Positions 36,601-45,592 of a DNA stretch of 64,000 bases are shown here, piece by piece. A program made the position numbers and the translations under genes. The DNA lies in assembly GCF_010614725.1 (NCBI RefSeq), contig NZ_JAAEHL010000003.1, forward strand, positions 124,001 through 188,000, given 5' to 3'. The notes beneath the pieces are model-generated. The model did no database searches, was not told the DNA's origin, and was given only the letters and a program-made list of their open reading frames with translations. Origin of the DNA: Flavobacterium ajazii (lineage in GTDB: Bacteria; Bacteroidota; Bacteroidia; Flavobacteriales; Flavobacteriaceae). Within the stretch, counting starts at the first letter, position 1. Every line of letters begins with the position of its first letter.

Positions 36601-38576
36601 AATGACTGAGGTGAATAATTGCCTTTCCCAATTTCAACCCTTGGTGCAAAACTACTATTTGTAAAACTGCCAACGGTTGCTGTGTTGCGATATATGTAAA
36701 AACCTCCTGATTGATTGAAAGAAGCTGGATATGCAGTTAACAAATCAGGTTTTCCATCTCCGTCAAAATCGCATATCGTCATTGAGGATAGGTAGGGTGA
36801 TGTGACAATCTCAAATTTAGCAGCAAAACTAATAATTCCAATGCTGCTTGTATTACTGAAAAGATAAATTGATCCTGCAAAATAGCTTGGTGCAGCTAAA
36901 TCAGGTTTTCCATCCCCGTTTAAATCTCCAATTGCAATTGCTTCGTAATCTTTTCCTGTATCAATATCTATTCTGGATTCAAAACTGTTAACAGTAATAC
37001 TGCCATTGGTTGTTACATTACGAAATACAGAAACACTGCTGATGGCAGCAATTACTAAATCAGGTTTCCCATCACCATCTAAATCTCCTATAGTAACTGA
37101 AGAAGGTTTATCTCCAGTTATAAGATTAATTTTGGGAGCAAAGCTACCAGATCCAAGATTACCGCTTGTTGACTCATTATGATAGATCGAAATGGTATTA
37201 CTGTCGTAGTTTACCACAACTAAATCAGGTTTCCCATCACCGTCTAAATCTCCAATAGCTGTTTTTCGCGGATTACTACCAGTGGCAAAATCAGCGTTGA
37301 AAGCAAAATCACTGGTAGTTATAGTACTTTTTACTGGACTATAAACGGGGTTGAAATTACTTAAACTGCTACAGGCTAATGTTGTTGCGGTATTCAAAAC
37401 TGTAATAGGACCATAAGTTGCTCCTGTAGGAACCCTGACCGTTAAATTACCTTCTGTTGAGGCTGTTACAGTAGCCTGTGTGGCTCCAAAAAAGACAACA
37501 TTATTTACAGGTGTTGTATTAAAATTCGCTCCCGTAATAATTACTACATCACCGGGTTTTGCAGCAGACGGCGAAAAATCAGTAATAACCATATTTGATA
37601 TAACATTTACTGAAGTTCGGTCGCTTTCACAACCTCCGATAGTCTGGCTTACATAATAAATCCCGGTTTTTATAGGCGTATTTGCAGCCAAAGCTGTTCC
37701 GCCAATTTCTGCAGAATACCATTTTATGTCTGTGCCCGTTGCTGCTAAATCAGCTACTGTTATGTTAGCATCAAAAACTTGAGGACTTGAAACTACCAGT
37801 GGAATATGTGAATAGGCTAAACTTGTACTGCCTGATACAACTGCTCCGGGAGAAACTAAGTTGGATGTATTAGAACTTAAATTAAAATTAGTAAGAGTTC
37901 CATTATTGGAATTTCCGCTGGAATCAGTAATTGATGTAACTGCTGTATTTGTTCCGGAAGCTGTTCCCTGGTTAAATTTATAGTAAAGTGCTAAACTTTT
38001 TTGTCCTGAGGATAGTTCGGAATTCATATTGTTTACAATTTCACACTTTGTCAATGCTCGTTTCCAGACACGAACTTCATCCATTTGCCCTTTAAAAAAA
38101 GTAGATTCTGTGCTATCACTCCCAATTCTAAACTCTCTGATACCATCAAGCAGTAATGGATAATCTGAATAAGTCCCTGAGCCAACCAGATTGCCATTGG
38201 CATAAATTTTATATCCCGTTTTTGTAATTACGTAAGCAAGGTGAAACCATACATCTACGGAATACGCATAAGTAGCATCAGCGGAGGTATTTATCCAATA
38301 ACCTCCATTGCCAATGTCTGCATGAAGGGTATTGCCATTTTTAATTTGTATATCAAATCCTGGATCACTGTTGTTTCGAGTACTTACAATATGCATTGTT
38401 TTAGTAGCATCTCCGGGCTTTATCCAGGCTTCAATAGTAAAAGAGTCATAAATGGCTGTACCTGAATTTAATGCTACATAATCATTTGCACCATCAAAAT
38501 CAAGTGCAGCACCCGTTTGGGAATACGAAGTTAAAAAGGAAAAAAAAGTCAGTAATAAGGCGTAAAATTGTTTCAT
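33663..38576 (-). CDS. Giant T9SS-exported surface protein with LamG, IPT/TIG and seven-repeat FG-GAP propeller
   Basis: A 1637-aa secreted protein. Signal peptide (LLTFFSFLTSYSQ); LamG-like domain at ~25-205; Ig-like segment; IPT/TIG domain near 330-410 (SPSAAKPGDVVIITGANF). Seven copies of the FG-GAP/VCBS calcium-binding motif DxDGDGKPDL follow at ~435-785, enough for one seven-bladed propeller. Two cadherin-like beta-sandwich domains flank a GH54-like/lectin-like domain (VRRSSDNTLLDIGF, WYDQSGNENH). Three 45-aa ACGSYTWNNQTY repeats come next. The C-terminal sorting domain is IYPNPSTGIFYLQ...GVYFVKI. It is likely an adhesin or carbohydrate-binding surface protein; enzymatic activity is not evident. 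Flanked by terminators, apparently monocistronic. Confidence 0.85.
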   Translation of the reverse strand: MKQFYALLLTFFSFLTSYSQTGAALDFDGANDYVALNSGTAIYDSFTIEAWIKPGDATKTMHIVSTRNNSDPGFDIQIKNGNTLHADIGNGGYWINTSADATYAYSVDVWFHLAYVITKTGYKIYANGNLVGSGTYSDYPLLLDGIREFRIGSDSTESTFFKGQMDEVRVWKRALTKCEIVNNMNSELSSGQKSLALYYKFNQGTASGTNTAVTSITDSSGNSNNGTLTNFNLSSNTSNLVSPGAVVSGSTSLAYSHIPLVVSSPQVFDANITVADLAATGTDIKWYSAEIGGTALAANTPIKTGIYYVSQTIGGCESDRTSVNVISNMVITDFSPSAAKPGDVVIITGANFNTTPVNNVVFFGATQATVTASTEGNLTVRVPTGATYGPITVLNTATTLACSSLSNFNPVYSPVKSTITTSDFAFNADFATGSNPRKTAIGDLDGDGKPDLVVVNYDSNTISIYHNESTSGNLGSGSFAPKINLITGDKPSSVTIGDLDGDGKPDLVIAAISSVSVFRNVTTNGSITVNSFESRIDIDTGKDYEAIAIGDLNGDGKPDLAAPSYFAGSIYLFSNTSSIGIISFAAKFEIVTSPYLSSMTICDFDGDGKPDLLTAYPASFNQSGGFYIYRNTATVGSFTNSSFAPRVEIGKGNYSPQSLKIGDLDGDGKPDLVFRNSKYISILRNAITNGSITSSSFEPKVDIAATNFINFSDVAIGDIDGDGKPDLVATEVGVKIAHLLRNTATIGSFNTDSFAPKVTLTTTYNHSSVAIGDLDGDGKPDLIMSSSESNTISIFRNTNNNSNLSTLTTTAGIISPAFATGTTAYTATVSNISDITITPTVEDLFATVQVQVNGNGYNTVISGSASGSLTLAEGLNTIEIKVTAQNAETKTYTLKINRIVTVLDNVGLSNTTLATTAYSLRKLASTYSGYAIKVRRSSDNTLLDIGFNTNGELDTDALKTFTGNSSGFVTKWYDQSGNENHVEQTNINLQPRIVNGGIIEVLNKRPALYFGTAHLATAKTTLFDTAASMVGFAKGNSSTPSSLVTKTGTSVDTNTHYPAPFDFTNNGGEFYTGNASITSGSSVNIANSSTRSDISISVPASVYSFVIPSSGTYYSYMNGVQSSSNTISAYADNGNALQIGNRNDGGGSGNFWTTELILFNSVLSTVDRQTVEESQKNYYNNNNASLTALTISDGIFSPGFSSSVTNYTASVSNQTNTITVTPTLENTLASAKLQLNGAGYIAIASGTASDVLDLNVGSNTIEVKVTAQNGEEKIYTLTIYRKAVPTFAAIDPICSGNNFTLPTISNNGITGTWSPAVNTTTTTLYTFTPANSATAETVAITVSIVQSSDNITQISACGSYTWNNQTYTQSGIYTGTTNNCVTEKLDLTITPNSDNVTQITACGSYTWNNQTYTQSGIYTGVTNNCVTEKLDLTITPNSDNITQITACGSYTWNNQTYTQSGIYTGTTNNCVTEKLDLTITAIPVNILTTVNQNNGVLTADQSGIGYQWLNCDGTEITGETNQFFTPTTSGQYAVRLIVACSVPIISDCVTITSLKTDDFEARSSIKIYPNPSTGIFYLQPPSDKQLEIYNSLGQLLITKKVNSGTNKIDISDKADGVYFVKIIENGNTSNFKVIKKH
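34141..34545 (-). repeat. Three tandem 135-bp coding repeats
   Basis: Units starting at 34141, 34276 and 34411 are close to identical, each encoding 45 residues with core ACGSYTWNNQTYTQSGIYTG and CVTEKLDLTIT. The period is exactly 135 bp, so copy number can change without a frameshift. The central ~75 bp are almost invariant. The repeats lie near the C-terminal, surface-distal part of the giant protein. Confidence 0.9.
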
Positions 38577-38793
38577 AAAACTACATTTTGAAGACTATAA
38601 AGTGTATTTAACGCAACAAAACTATAGTTAAAAAGAGGAAAATCAGCTAACTAATGGATAGTCTAAAAACGACATGAAGTATTTCAAAACTTAAAGAATC
38701 AAAAATCAAATAACTGATTTTTAGATTATTATGTTTTTGCTTTAAAAAAATAACAAAAAACGAATAAGATCATTTTTTGACAATTGTCAAATT

Positions 38794-39417
38794 TTATTTT
38801 TTAGAATGGTTACGAATTTTCGCACGAACCCTGCTGAGTGTTTCGAGATTAATACCTAAAAAAGAAGCAATAAACTTTAACGGAATCCGGGTTGAAAGAT
38901 GTTGGTAGGATTTAAGGAAATATTCGTATTTTAATTCGGCTTTGCTTAATCTTCCCATTAAAGCCCTTACTTCGGCATCTGCATAATATTTTTCATAAAT
39001 ACGTCTTGCCATGATATTGAAATCGGGATCAATAGTATACAATTGCTGTAAGTCAGAGTGTTTCATACCTAATAATTCAGAATCTTCAATAGCTTCCATA
39101 TTTTCATAACTCGGAATTTGTAATACAAAACTATGAATACAGGCAACTAATTCATTTTCAACAGTAATCCAGGTAGTAATATCTTTTACGTCTTCAACAT
39201 ATCCTCTGATAGCACCTTTCTTTACAAAATAAATCATATCGCAGATTTCTCCTGATTTATGTAATTTTTTGCCTTTTCTTACTTTAATAGGATACGTATT
39301 TTGGATTAAAAAGGTTCTCGCTACATCAGAAATTGGATAAACACTATTAAAAACATATAAAAGGATAGCAGCCTCTTCAGGTGTACTGTGAGGTAAGTTT
39401 TTAAGTATTTTATCCAT
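38794..39417 (-). CDS. Crp/Fnr family transcriptional regulator
   Basis: A 207-aa regulator. A cyclic-nucleotide-binding-type beta-barrel spans ~35-130 (VRKGKKLHKSGEICDMIYFVKKGAIRGY). The C-terminal helix-turn-helix at ~165-205 reads STRIPLKFIASFLGINLETLSRVRAKI. No Fnr-type cysteine cluster is present, so oxygen sensing by an iron-sulfur centre is unlikely. The ligand is unknown. It lies downstream of purL on the same strand but is separated by a terminator, so it has its own promoter. Bacteroidota have many such regulators and targets cannot be inferred. Confidence 0.88.
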   Translation of the reverse strand: MDKILKNLPHSTPEEAAILLYVFNSVYPISDVARTFLIQNTYPIKVRKGKKLHKSGEICDMIYFVKKGAIRGYVEDVKDITTWITVENELVACIHSFVLQIPSYENMEAIEDSELLGMKHSDLQQLYTIDPDFNIMARRIYEKYYADAEVRALMGRLSKAELKYEYFLKSYQHLSTRIPLKFIASFLGINLETLSRVRAKIRNHSKK

Positions 39418-39524
39418 TAGTGTAGGTTTTTTAAATTTGTTTTTGGCTTTGTTCTTGGTGAGGTATTATAACTTGCCAAATCTACAATTGTTTCTTCTAT
39501 TATCTGACAAACTTATAAAAAACA

Positions 39525-39556
39525 AAAAACTCATTCGTTTTACAGAATGAGTTTTT
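39525..39556 (-). terminator. Terminator of purL
   Basis: AAAAACTCATTC (39525-39536) pairs with GAATGAGTTTTT (39545-39556), a perfect 12-bp stem. On the minus strand it is 6 nt after the purL stop and followed by Ts. Confidence 0.85.
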
Positions 39557-39562
39557 ATATTT

Positions 39563-42500
39563 TTAGTTTTTTTCAATCCATTTTCTGGCATTAACAAAAG
39601 CTTCGTGCCAAGGCGAAACCTCGTCATTTCTGTCTTTTGGATAATGCGCCCAGTTCCATTGGAAAGTCGAACGCTCAATGTGAGGCATCATCACTAAATG
39701 CCTTCCGGTTTTGTCACACATCATAGCCGTGTTGTAATCAGAACCGTTAGGATTTGCTGGATAACCTTCGTAAGCATATTTCGAAACAATATTGTATTGG
39801 TCTTCTGCATAAGGCAATTTGAATTTACCTTCTCCGTGAGAAACCCAAACTCCTAAAGTACTTCCTGCTAAAGTAGATAACATAACTGAGTTATTTTCCT
39901 GAACTTTTACAGAAGTAAAGATACTTTCGTGTTTCTGGCTTTCGTTATGGTGCATTTTTCCGTGAACTTCATGTTCTGGATTGATAACTTCTAATTCCAT
40001 AAACAACTGACATCCGTTACAGATCCCAACAGAAAGAGTATCTTCTCTTTTGAAGAAATTATCTAAAGCTGTTTTTGCTTTTTCGTTGTATAAGAAAGCC
40101 CCCGCCCAACCTTTAGCAGAACCTAAAACGTCTGAGTTAGAGAATCCTCCAACAGCTCCGATAAACTGGATATCTTCTAAAGTTTCACGTCCCGAGATTA
40201 AGTCTGTCATGTGAACGTCTTTTACGTCAAAACCTGCCAAGTACATAGCATTCGCCATTTCACGCTCAGAGTTACTTCCTTTTTCACGGATAATTGCCGC
40301 TTTTGGTCTTGGCTTAGAATTGTCAATTTCTGGTTTCTTTCCTGTAAAATGTGTTGGGAAAGTATAATTTAAAACCTGATTTTTATAGTTTTCAAAACGT
40401 GCCTGAGCTCTTCCATTTTTAGATTGTTTTTGATCTAATAAATAAGAAGTTTCAAACCAAACGTCTCTATAAGTTGGAATATCTAAAATCCAGTTTCCAA
40501 CTTCTAAAGATGCTGTAGAAGTTACAGAACCAATTTTGAAGAATTCAACATTATTAGCTTTTAATTTAGCTTCAACAGCTGCATCAGATTTAGCTTGGAA
40601 TACGATTCCGATGTTTTCTGCGAAAAGGATTTTCAGCAAGTCTTTTTCCGCGAAAGAGCTGAAATCAATTTTAGCTCCAAGATTCACATCAGCAAAACAC
40701 AATTCTAATAAAGTAGTGATTAAACCACCGCTTCCGATATCGTGACCCGCTAAGATTTGGCTTTCGCCGATTAATTCCTGAATGGTATTAAATGTATTTT
40801 TGAAGAAAGAAGCGTCTTTAATAGTAGATGTCTCGTTTCCAATAGTGTTTCTGATTTGTGCAAAAGATGAACCTCCTAATTTGAAATCATCTTGAGACAA
40901 ATTGATATAAAAGATTGAATCTCCGTTTTTCTGTAAAACTGGTTCAACTACTTTTCTGATATCTGTACAGTTTCCGGCAGCCGAAATAATAACCGTTCCT
41001 GGCGCAATTACTTCGTCGTTTGGATATTTTTGTTTCATTGAAAGTGAATCTTTTCCTGTTGGAATATTGATTCCCAATTCAATTGCAAATTCAGAACAAC
41101 CTTCAACAGCAGCGTATAAACGAGCGTCTTCACCTTCGTTTTTACAAGCCCACATCCAGTTTGCAGATAAAGAAACTCCTTTTAACTGCTCTTTTATAGG
41201 TGCCCAGATAAGGTTTGATAACGATTCTGCAATTGCATTTCTAGATCCTGCAACCGGATCAATCAAAGCTGCAATAGGAGCGTGGCCGATAGAAGTTGCA
41301 ATACCTTCTTTTCCTAAATAATCCAGCGCCATAACCCCAACATTATTCAAAGGCAATTGTAACGGACCAGCATTTTGTTGTTTCGCTACTTTTCCTCCAA
41401 CACAACGGTCAACTTTGTTTGTTAACCAGTCTTTTGAAGCAACGGCCTCTAAACGTAAAACGTCTTTTAAATAGCTTTCGAAATCTGCAGCGTTATAAGC
41501 AACGTCAGCATATTTTCTGTCAACTGTATTGTCAGTCATAACCGTTTTTGGAGAACTTCCGAAGAAATCTTCTAAAGCATAATCCATCGGTTTTGAACCA
41601 TTTGTTTGTGATTCGAATGTAAAACGGTGATCTCCCGTTACATCTCCAACCTGATACATTGGAGAACGCTCTCTGTCGGCAATTCTTTGTAACGTATCAA
41701 TATCTTTTTGACCAATAACCAATCCCATTCTTTCTTGAGATTCGTTACCGATAATTTCTTTTGCAGAAAGTGTTGGGTCACCAACAGGCAATTTATCTAA
41801 ATCGATCAAACCTCCAGTTTCTTCAACCAATTCAGAAAGACAGTTTAAGTGTCCACCCGCACCGTGATCGTGAATAGAAACAATTGGGTTATTGTCGCTT
41901 TCTACTAAACCACGAATTGCATTAGCAGCACGTTTTTGCATTTCTGGGTTAGAACGCTGAATTGCATTCAACTCAATTCCTGAACCAAAAGCTCCTGTAT
42001 CTGCAGAAGAAACCGCAGCACCACCCATTCCGATTCTATAGTTTTCACCTCCAAGAATAACGATTTTATCGCCTTCTTTTGGTTTGTGTTTGATAGATTG
42101 ATCTAATTTTCCGTAACCAATTCCACCCGCTTGCATGATTACTTTATCGTAACCAATTTTTCTGTTTTCTTCTTCGTGTTCGAAAGTTAAAACAGAACCT
42201 GTAATAAGTGGCTGACCAAATTTATTTCCAAAATCAGAAGCTCCGTTTGAAGCTTTGATTAAGATATCCATTGGAGTTTGGTACAACCATTTTCTTTCTT
42301 CAACTGCGTTTTCCCATTTTCTGTCTTCTTTCAAACGAGAGTAAGAAGTCATGTAAACTGCAGTTCCAGCAAGTGGCAACGATCCTTGTCCTCCAGCTAA
42401 ACGGTCACGAATTTCTCCTCCAGATCCTGTTGCAGCTCCGTTGAAAGGCTCCACTGTTGTTGGGAAATTGTGTGTTTCTGCTTTTAATGAGATTACAGAA

Positions 42501-43216
42501 TCGAATTCTTTTATTTCGTAAAAATCAGGTTTGTCTGCTGATTTTGGTGCGAATTGCTGCACTTTTGGACCTTTTACAAAAGCAACGTTGTCTTTGTAAG
42601 CAGAAACAATATCGTTAGGATTTTCCTGAGATGTTTTTTTGATTAATTTGAAAAGAGAAGTTTCTTTTTCTTCTCCGTCGATCACAAATGTTCCGTTGAA
42701 GATTTTGTGACGGCAGTGCTCTGAGTTTGCTTGAGAGAAAGCAAAAATCTCAGAATCAGTTAGTTTTCTTCCAAGTTTAGTTGAAAGATTATTTAAATAC
42801 TCAACTTCTTCTTCGCTTAAAGCTAAACCTTCCACTTTGTTGTAAGCAGCGATATCATCAATTTCCAGAATTGGTTCCGGCTGAATGTTGATAGTGAAGA
42901 TTTCCTGATCTAATTCGTTGAATTTTTGAGAAAGCATTGGGTCAAAATCAGTAAAATCTTCAGTTGCAGGATGAAATTCCTCAATTCTGATAATACCGGA
43001 AATTCCCATATTCTGAGTAATTTCTACAGCATTTGTACTCCAAGGTGTGATCATAGTGGCACGCGGACCAACAAAAAAACCCGTCAGTGCGGATTTTTCG
43101 ATCTTATTTGCGTCGGCAAAAAGCCAGTTTAATTTTGAAATGTCTTGATCTGAAATTTCGTTTTGCGTTTGTACGGCAAAAACAGTTTTGCTTTGGTTTT
43201 CAAAGAAATGGATCAT
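39563..43216 (-). CDS. purL: Phosphoribosylformylglycinamidine synthase, large single-chain type
   Basis: A 1217-aa enzyme for the fourth step of purine biosynthesis, converting FGAR and glutamine to FGAM. The N-terminal domain is followed by the linker with [14 protein letters not shown] (near 163-176). FGAM synthase core segments include [18 protein letters not shown] and [16 protein letters not shown]. The C-terminal class I glutamine amidotransferase has nucleophile Cys in GICNGCQLF near 1067 and the His/Glu pair in [11 protein letters not shown]. This is the large fused form found in Bacteroidota and proteobacteria, not the split PurLQS. Full length, no anomalies. Confidence 0.97.
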   Translation of the reverse strand: MIHFFENQSKTVFAVQTQNEISDQDISKLNWLFADANKIEKSALTGFFVGPRATMITPWSTNAVEITQNMGISGIIRIEEFHPATEDFTDFDPMLSQKFNELDQEIFTINIQPEPILEIDDIAAYNKVEGLALSEEEVEYLNNLSTKLGRKLTDSEIFAFSQANSEHCRHKIFNGTFVIDGEEKETSLFKLIKKTSQENPNDIVSAYKDNVAFVKGPKVQQFAPKSADKPDFYEIKEFDSVISLKAETHNFPTTVEPFNGAATGSGGEIRDRLAGGQGSLPLAGTAVYMTSYSRLKEDRKWENAVEERKWLYQTPMDILIKASNGASDFGNKFGQPLITGSVLTFEHEEENRKIGYDKVIMQAGGIGYGKLDQSIKHKPKEGDKIVILGGENYRIGMGGAAVSSADTGAFGSGIELNAIQRSNPEMQKRAANAIRGLVESDNNPIVSIHDHGAGGHLNCLSELVEETGGLIDLDKLPVGDPTLSAKEIIGNESQERMGLVIGQKDIDTLQRIADRERSPMYQVGDVTGDHRFTFESQTNGSKPMDYALEDFFGSSPKTVMTDNTVDRKYADVAYNAADFESYLKDVLRLEAVASKDWLTNKVDRCVGGKVAKQQNAGPLQLPLNNVGVMALDYLGKEGIATSIGHAPIAALIDPVAGSRNAIAESLSNLIWAPIKEQLKGVSLSANWMWACKNEGEDARLYAAVEGCSEFAIELGINIPTGKDSLSMKQKYPNDEVIAPGTVIISAAGNCTDIRKVVEPVLQKNGDSIFYINLSQDDFKLGGSSFAQIRNTIGNETSTIKDASFFKNTFNTIQELIGESQILAGHDIGSGGLITTLLELCFADVNLGAKIDFSSFAEKDLLKILFAENIGIVFQAKSDAAVEAKLKANNVEFFKIGSVTSTASLEVGNWILDIPTYRDVWFETSYLLDQKQSKNGRAQARFENYKNQVLNYTFPTHFTGKKPEIDNSKPRPKAAIIREKGSNSEREMANAMYLAGFDVKDVHMTDLISGRETLEDIQFIGAVGGFSNSDVLGSAKGWAGAFLYNEKAKTALDNFFKREDTLSVGICNGCQLFMELEVINPEHEVHGKMHHNESQKHESIFTSVKVQENNSVMLSTLAGSTLGVWVSHGEGKFKLPYAEDQYNIVSKYAYEGYPANPNGSDYNTAMMCDKTGRHLVMMPHIERSTFQWNWAHYPKDRNDEVSPWHEAFVNARKWIEKN

Positions 43217-43245
43217 TTTTGTGTGTAGTTTGTTGTATTGAGGTG

Positions 43246-43276
43246 CAAATTTAGTTTAAATAAATAGCAAGCGCAA
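43246..43276 (-). promoter_or_regulatory. Promoter of purL
   Basis: On the minus strand TTG (43274-43276) and TAAATTTG (43246-43253) are 20 nt apart and fit the Bacteroidetes consensus. The start codon lies 30 nt downstream. No purine riboswitch was recognised in the short leader. Confidence 0.7.
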
Positions 43277-43335
43277 ATTTGATAACAAACTCTTTCGAAA
43301 AAAATAAAATTGAACTGAAATTAAGTTAAAAATTA

Positions 43336-43380
43336 AGAATCTGCTTGTTTTTGGCTAAGAGACCATAACAAGCAGATTCT
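43336..43380 (-). terminator. Hairpin after the endonuclease I gene
   Basis: A perfect 14-bp stem, AGAATCTGCTTGTT (43336-43349) with AACAAGCAGATTCT (43367-43380). On the minus strand it lies 67 nt after the endonuclease stop, with TTAATTTTT beyond. A second, weaker stem of CAAATCTGCG with CGTAGATTTG lies between it and the gene (about 43397-43438). Confidence 0.65.
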
Positions 43381-43447
43381 GATATTTTTTATTTCACGTA
43401 GATTTGACAGAACTAAAAAAAATCTGCCAAATCTGCGTAATAATTAC

Positions 43448-45292
43448 TTACTCTACCACTATCTTTTTAATAATAGTTTTGGAATCTTTTTCAATTTTAA
43501 CCACATAAATTCCTTTTGCAATATGACCTAATCTAATTACTGCATCGGTACTATTTTGTTTTTCGAAAACTTTTTGTCCTGTAACAGAGAATATTTCTAA
43601 GTGATAAGGAGAATCAAAGTTGCTTAAACCAATATTGAAATTTCCATTAGAAGGATTTGGAAAAATCAAAACATCATTTGAAATCTGAAGAGCTTCTTCC
43701 TCAATCGTTATTGCCATTTTACCGGATAAATTATTGCAAGTATCTGTTGTATACGAATCCCATTCTCCACTCAGATTAAAAGTCGCACTCGGAGAAGTTA
43801 CAGTCGATTTTCTTCTTAAAGTAACGTCAATTGCAAAATTAGCTGTCCCTCCATTAAAAGTTCCGATGATATCGATTAGAACTCCGTTTTTAAATAAACC
43901 TACGGCATCATTTCCGTTAAAAGTTAATTCTGTTGCCGTTGTTGAAATATTGGCTGCACTAGTAGAAAAACAGCTTGAAGAAATAGAACTGTTTACAATT
44001 ACAAATTTACTTCCCGTTGCTAAAGTTCCACTTAAAACTAAACCTGTACTCCATGAACCGGAACCATTGGTTTGTTTTTTAATAGTGTAAGCAGATAAAC
44101 TAACAGAACTTCCGGTATTATTTGCAATTTCTAAAGCCTTATTATTCCCAGAGCCTTCAATGTATTCAGAGAAAAGCAAATCGGTTGCTGTTCCTGTTCC
44201 GCTGCTGTTGGTTGTAACTGAAATTGTATTGCTTGAAGATGAAGTATTTCCGGCCGCATCTTTTGCTTTTACATAAATTGAATAAGCAGTAGAAGCCGTT
44301 AAACCTGTAATTGTTGCGGTTGTGCCAGAAACCGTCGTTTTTAGAACATTATTTGCATAAATATCGTAACCTGTAACGGCAACATTGTCTGTAGAAGCTG
44401 TCCACGAAAGTGAAATTGAAGTTGCTGTTTTTGAAGTCGAAGCTAAACTTGTTGGAGTAGTAGGCACCTGAGTATCGCCTGAGGATGTTCCTCCCCAAAT
44501 TAGATTTACATATTCGGGATGATCAATAAATGGATTTCTGTTATTCTGACGTGCGTAAATCGCATTATTTCTTGCAACTTCTCTTGCGCTTACAGGATCT
44601 TGCGCATGCCACGCCAAAAGCAGATTTAAAAAAGCGGTTGTAAAAACCTGATTGCTGGAACCATTAAACATGGCATAAGAATATCCTGCAACGGTATTTT
44701 CATATCGTGTTGCAAAGTAAAAATACATTCTCGCAATATCACCTTTAAATGCATTAACAGGTTCAAAAACAGTTCCTGAATATCCGGATACGGAACTTGA
44801 CCCTAATTTGCTTCCGTTTTGAGAAGTATAAGTAGCAGAACTCACAGTTCCGTGTGGGTAATTTGAGCGTACGCCGTTTACTTTTCCGTCCGTTGGTGTA
44901 ATAAAATGTGCGTCGGCAACCATTGGAGATTGTTCGTTAAAAACCGACTGTGGAATAATATGTTCTCTATTGTAGCAATCGCCCTCCACTGAATAGTTTC
45001 CACATCTTTGAGTAGTTCCGGTTGTGTAATTGTATGGATCTGTTCCTGATGGATTTTCAGAATACATATCTAGTATTGTACCGTCGTTTTCGTAGAAATT
45101 ATCGACGTCTGAAGTTAGATAGGTTGTGTAAAGTCCGGCATAACCATTATTGGTATGGTCTTTAATAATGTTATACAATTGCGTTTTTAAGGCATAACCG
45201 GTTCCAGTTGCGGTGCTGTAATAACCCGAAGGAATTTGAGCAAAACCAATTGTAACAAACATCAATAACAGTAAAAAGTAGTTTTTTTTCAT
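43448..45292 (-). CDS. Secreted endonuclease I with FN3, lamin-tail and T9SS sorting domains
   Basis: A 614-aa exported nuclease. Signal peptide (LLLLMFVTIGFAQ); endonuclease I domain at ~20-270 with the histidine motif NREHIIPQS near 108-116 and the HFITPTDGKVNGVRSNYPHG block. A fibronectin type III domain spans ~275-360, a lamin-tail domain starts LLFSEYIEGSGNNKALEI near 370, and the C-terminal sorting domain is IFPNPSNGNFNIG...GIYVVKIEKD. It degrades extracellular DNA or RNA, probably for nutrient scavenging, and is attached or released through T9SS. Monocistronic. Confidence 0.92.
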   Translation of the reverse strand: MKKNYFLLLLMFVTIGFAQIPSGYYSTATGTGYALKTQLYNIIKDHTNNGYAGLYTTYLTSDVDNFYENDGTILDMYSENPSGTDPYNYTTGTTQRCGNYSVEGDCYNREHIIPQSVFNEQSPMVADAHFITPTDGKVNGVRSNYPHGTVSSATYTSQNGSKLGSSSVSGYSGTVFEPVNAFKGDIARMYFYFATRYENTVAGYSYAMFNGSSNQVFTTAFLNLLLAWHAQDPVSAREVARNNAIYARQNNRNPFIDHPEYVNLIWGGTSSGDTQVPTTPTSLASTSKTATSISLSWTASTDNVAVTGYDIYANNVLKTTVSGTTATITGLTASTAYSIYVKAKDAAGNTSSSSNTISVTTNSSGTGTATDLLFSEYIEGSGNNKALEIANNTGSSVSLSAYTIKKQTNGSGSWSTGLVLSGTLATGSKFVIVNSSISSSCFSTSAANISTTATELTFNGNDAVGLFKNGVLIDIIGTFNGGTANFAIDVTLRRKSTVTSPSATFNLSGEWDSYTTDTCNNLSGKMAITIEEEALQISNDVLIFPNPSNGNFNIGLSNFDSPYHLEIFSVTGQKVFEKQNSTDAVIRLGHIAKGIYVVKIEKDSKTIIKKIVVE

Positions 45293-45592
45293 AATTAATA
45301 GTTTTTAAGATTTGGTTTGAATTGAATTTTTAATTTTATAAAACACTGAATTTTAAAGATTTAAAAATTAATTATAACAAATCTACTACTTTTATGAATC
45401 GAAAACGTTAAGTGATGTTTAATTTTAGATATATTTTCTTACGTAGTTTGATTTTAAGGAACAAAGGAGCAGTATAGCAAGTTTCTTAATCTCGCAAATA
45501 CGCTAAGTCGCAAAGTTTTTTTAACTTTTAAAGATTAGATTTAGCGATTTAGCGTCTTTGCGAGCAAAAAAATCCAGCTTAAATAAATAAAC
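45293..45592. other. Intergenic region, endonuclease promoter side and palindrome
   Basis: A 300-bp AT-rich gap. The right half contains the large imperfect palindrome described at 45491-45564. The left half is the upstream region of the endonuclease gene; no exact TAnnTTTG box was seen and no coding frame is supported. Confidence 0.6.
45491..45564. repeat. Long imperfect palindrome of flavobacterial intergenic type
   Basis: The left arm CTCGCAAATACGCTAAGTCGC (45491-45511) and the right arm ending AGCGTCTTTGCGAG (to 45564) pair over about 24 bp with a few mismatches, around an AT-rich loop. The phrase 'tttagcg...gtctttgcgag' is one I remember as widely repeated between flavobacterial genes. 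On the minus strand it lies just after the beta-helix lipoprotein stop and could act as its terminator. Confidence 0.65.

Noticed and set aside
38577..38793. Hidden gene in the AT-rich gap upstream of the giant surface-protein gene
   Set aside because: Only short frames without ribosome context were seen; it is best read as promoter and 3' flank sequence.
45491..45564. CRISPR-like or insertion-sequence end
   Set aside because: A single palindrome with no spacer series, transposase or target duplication was seen; it fits an intergenic palindrome or terminator.
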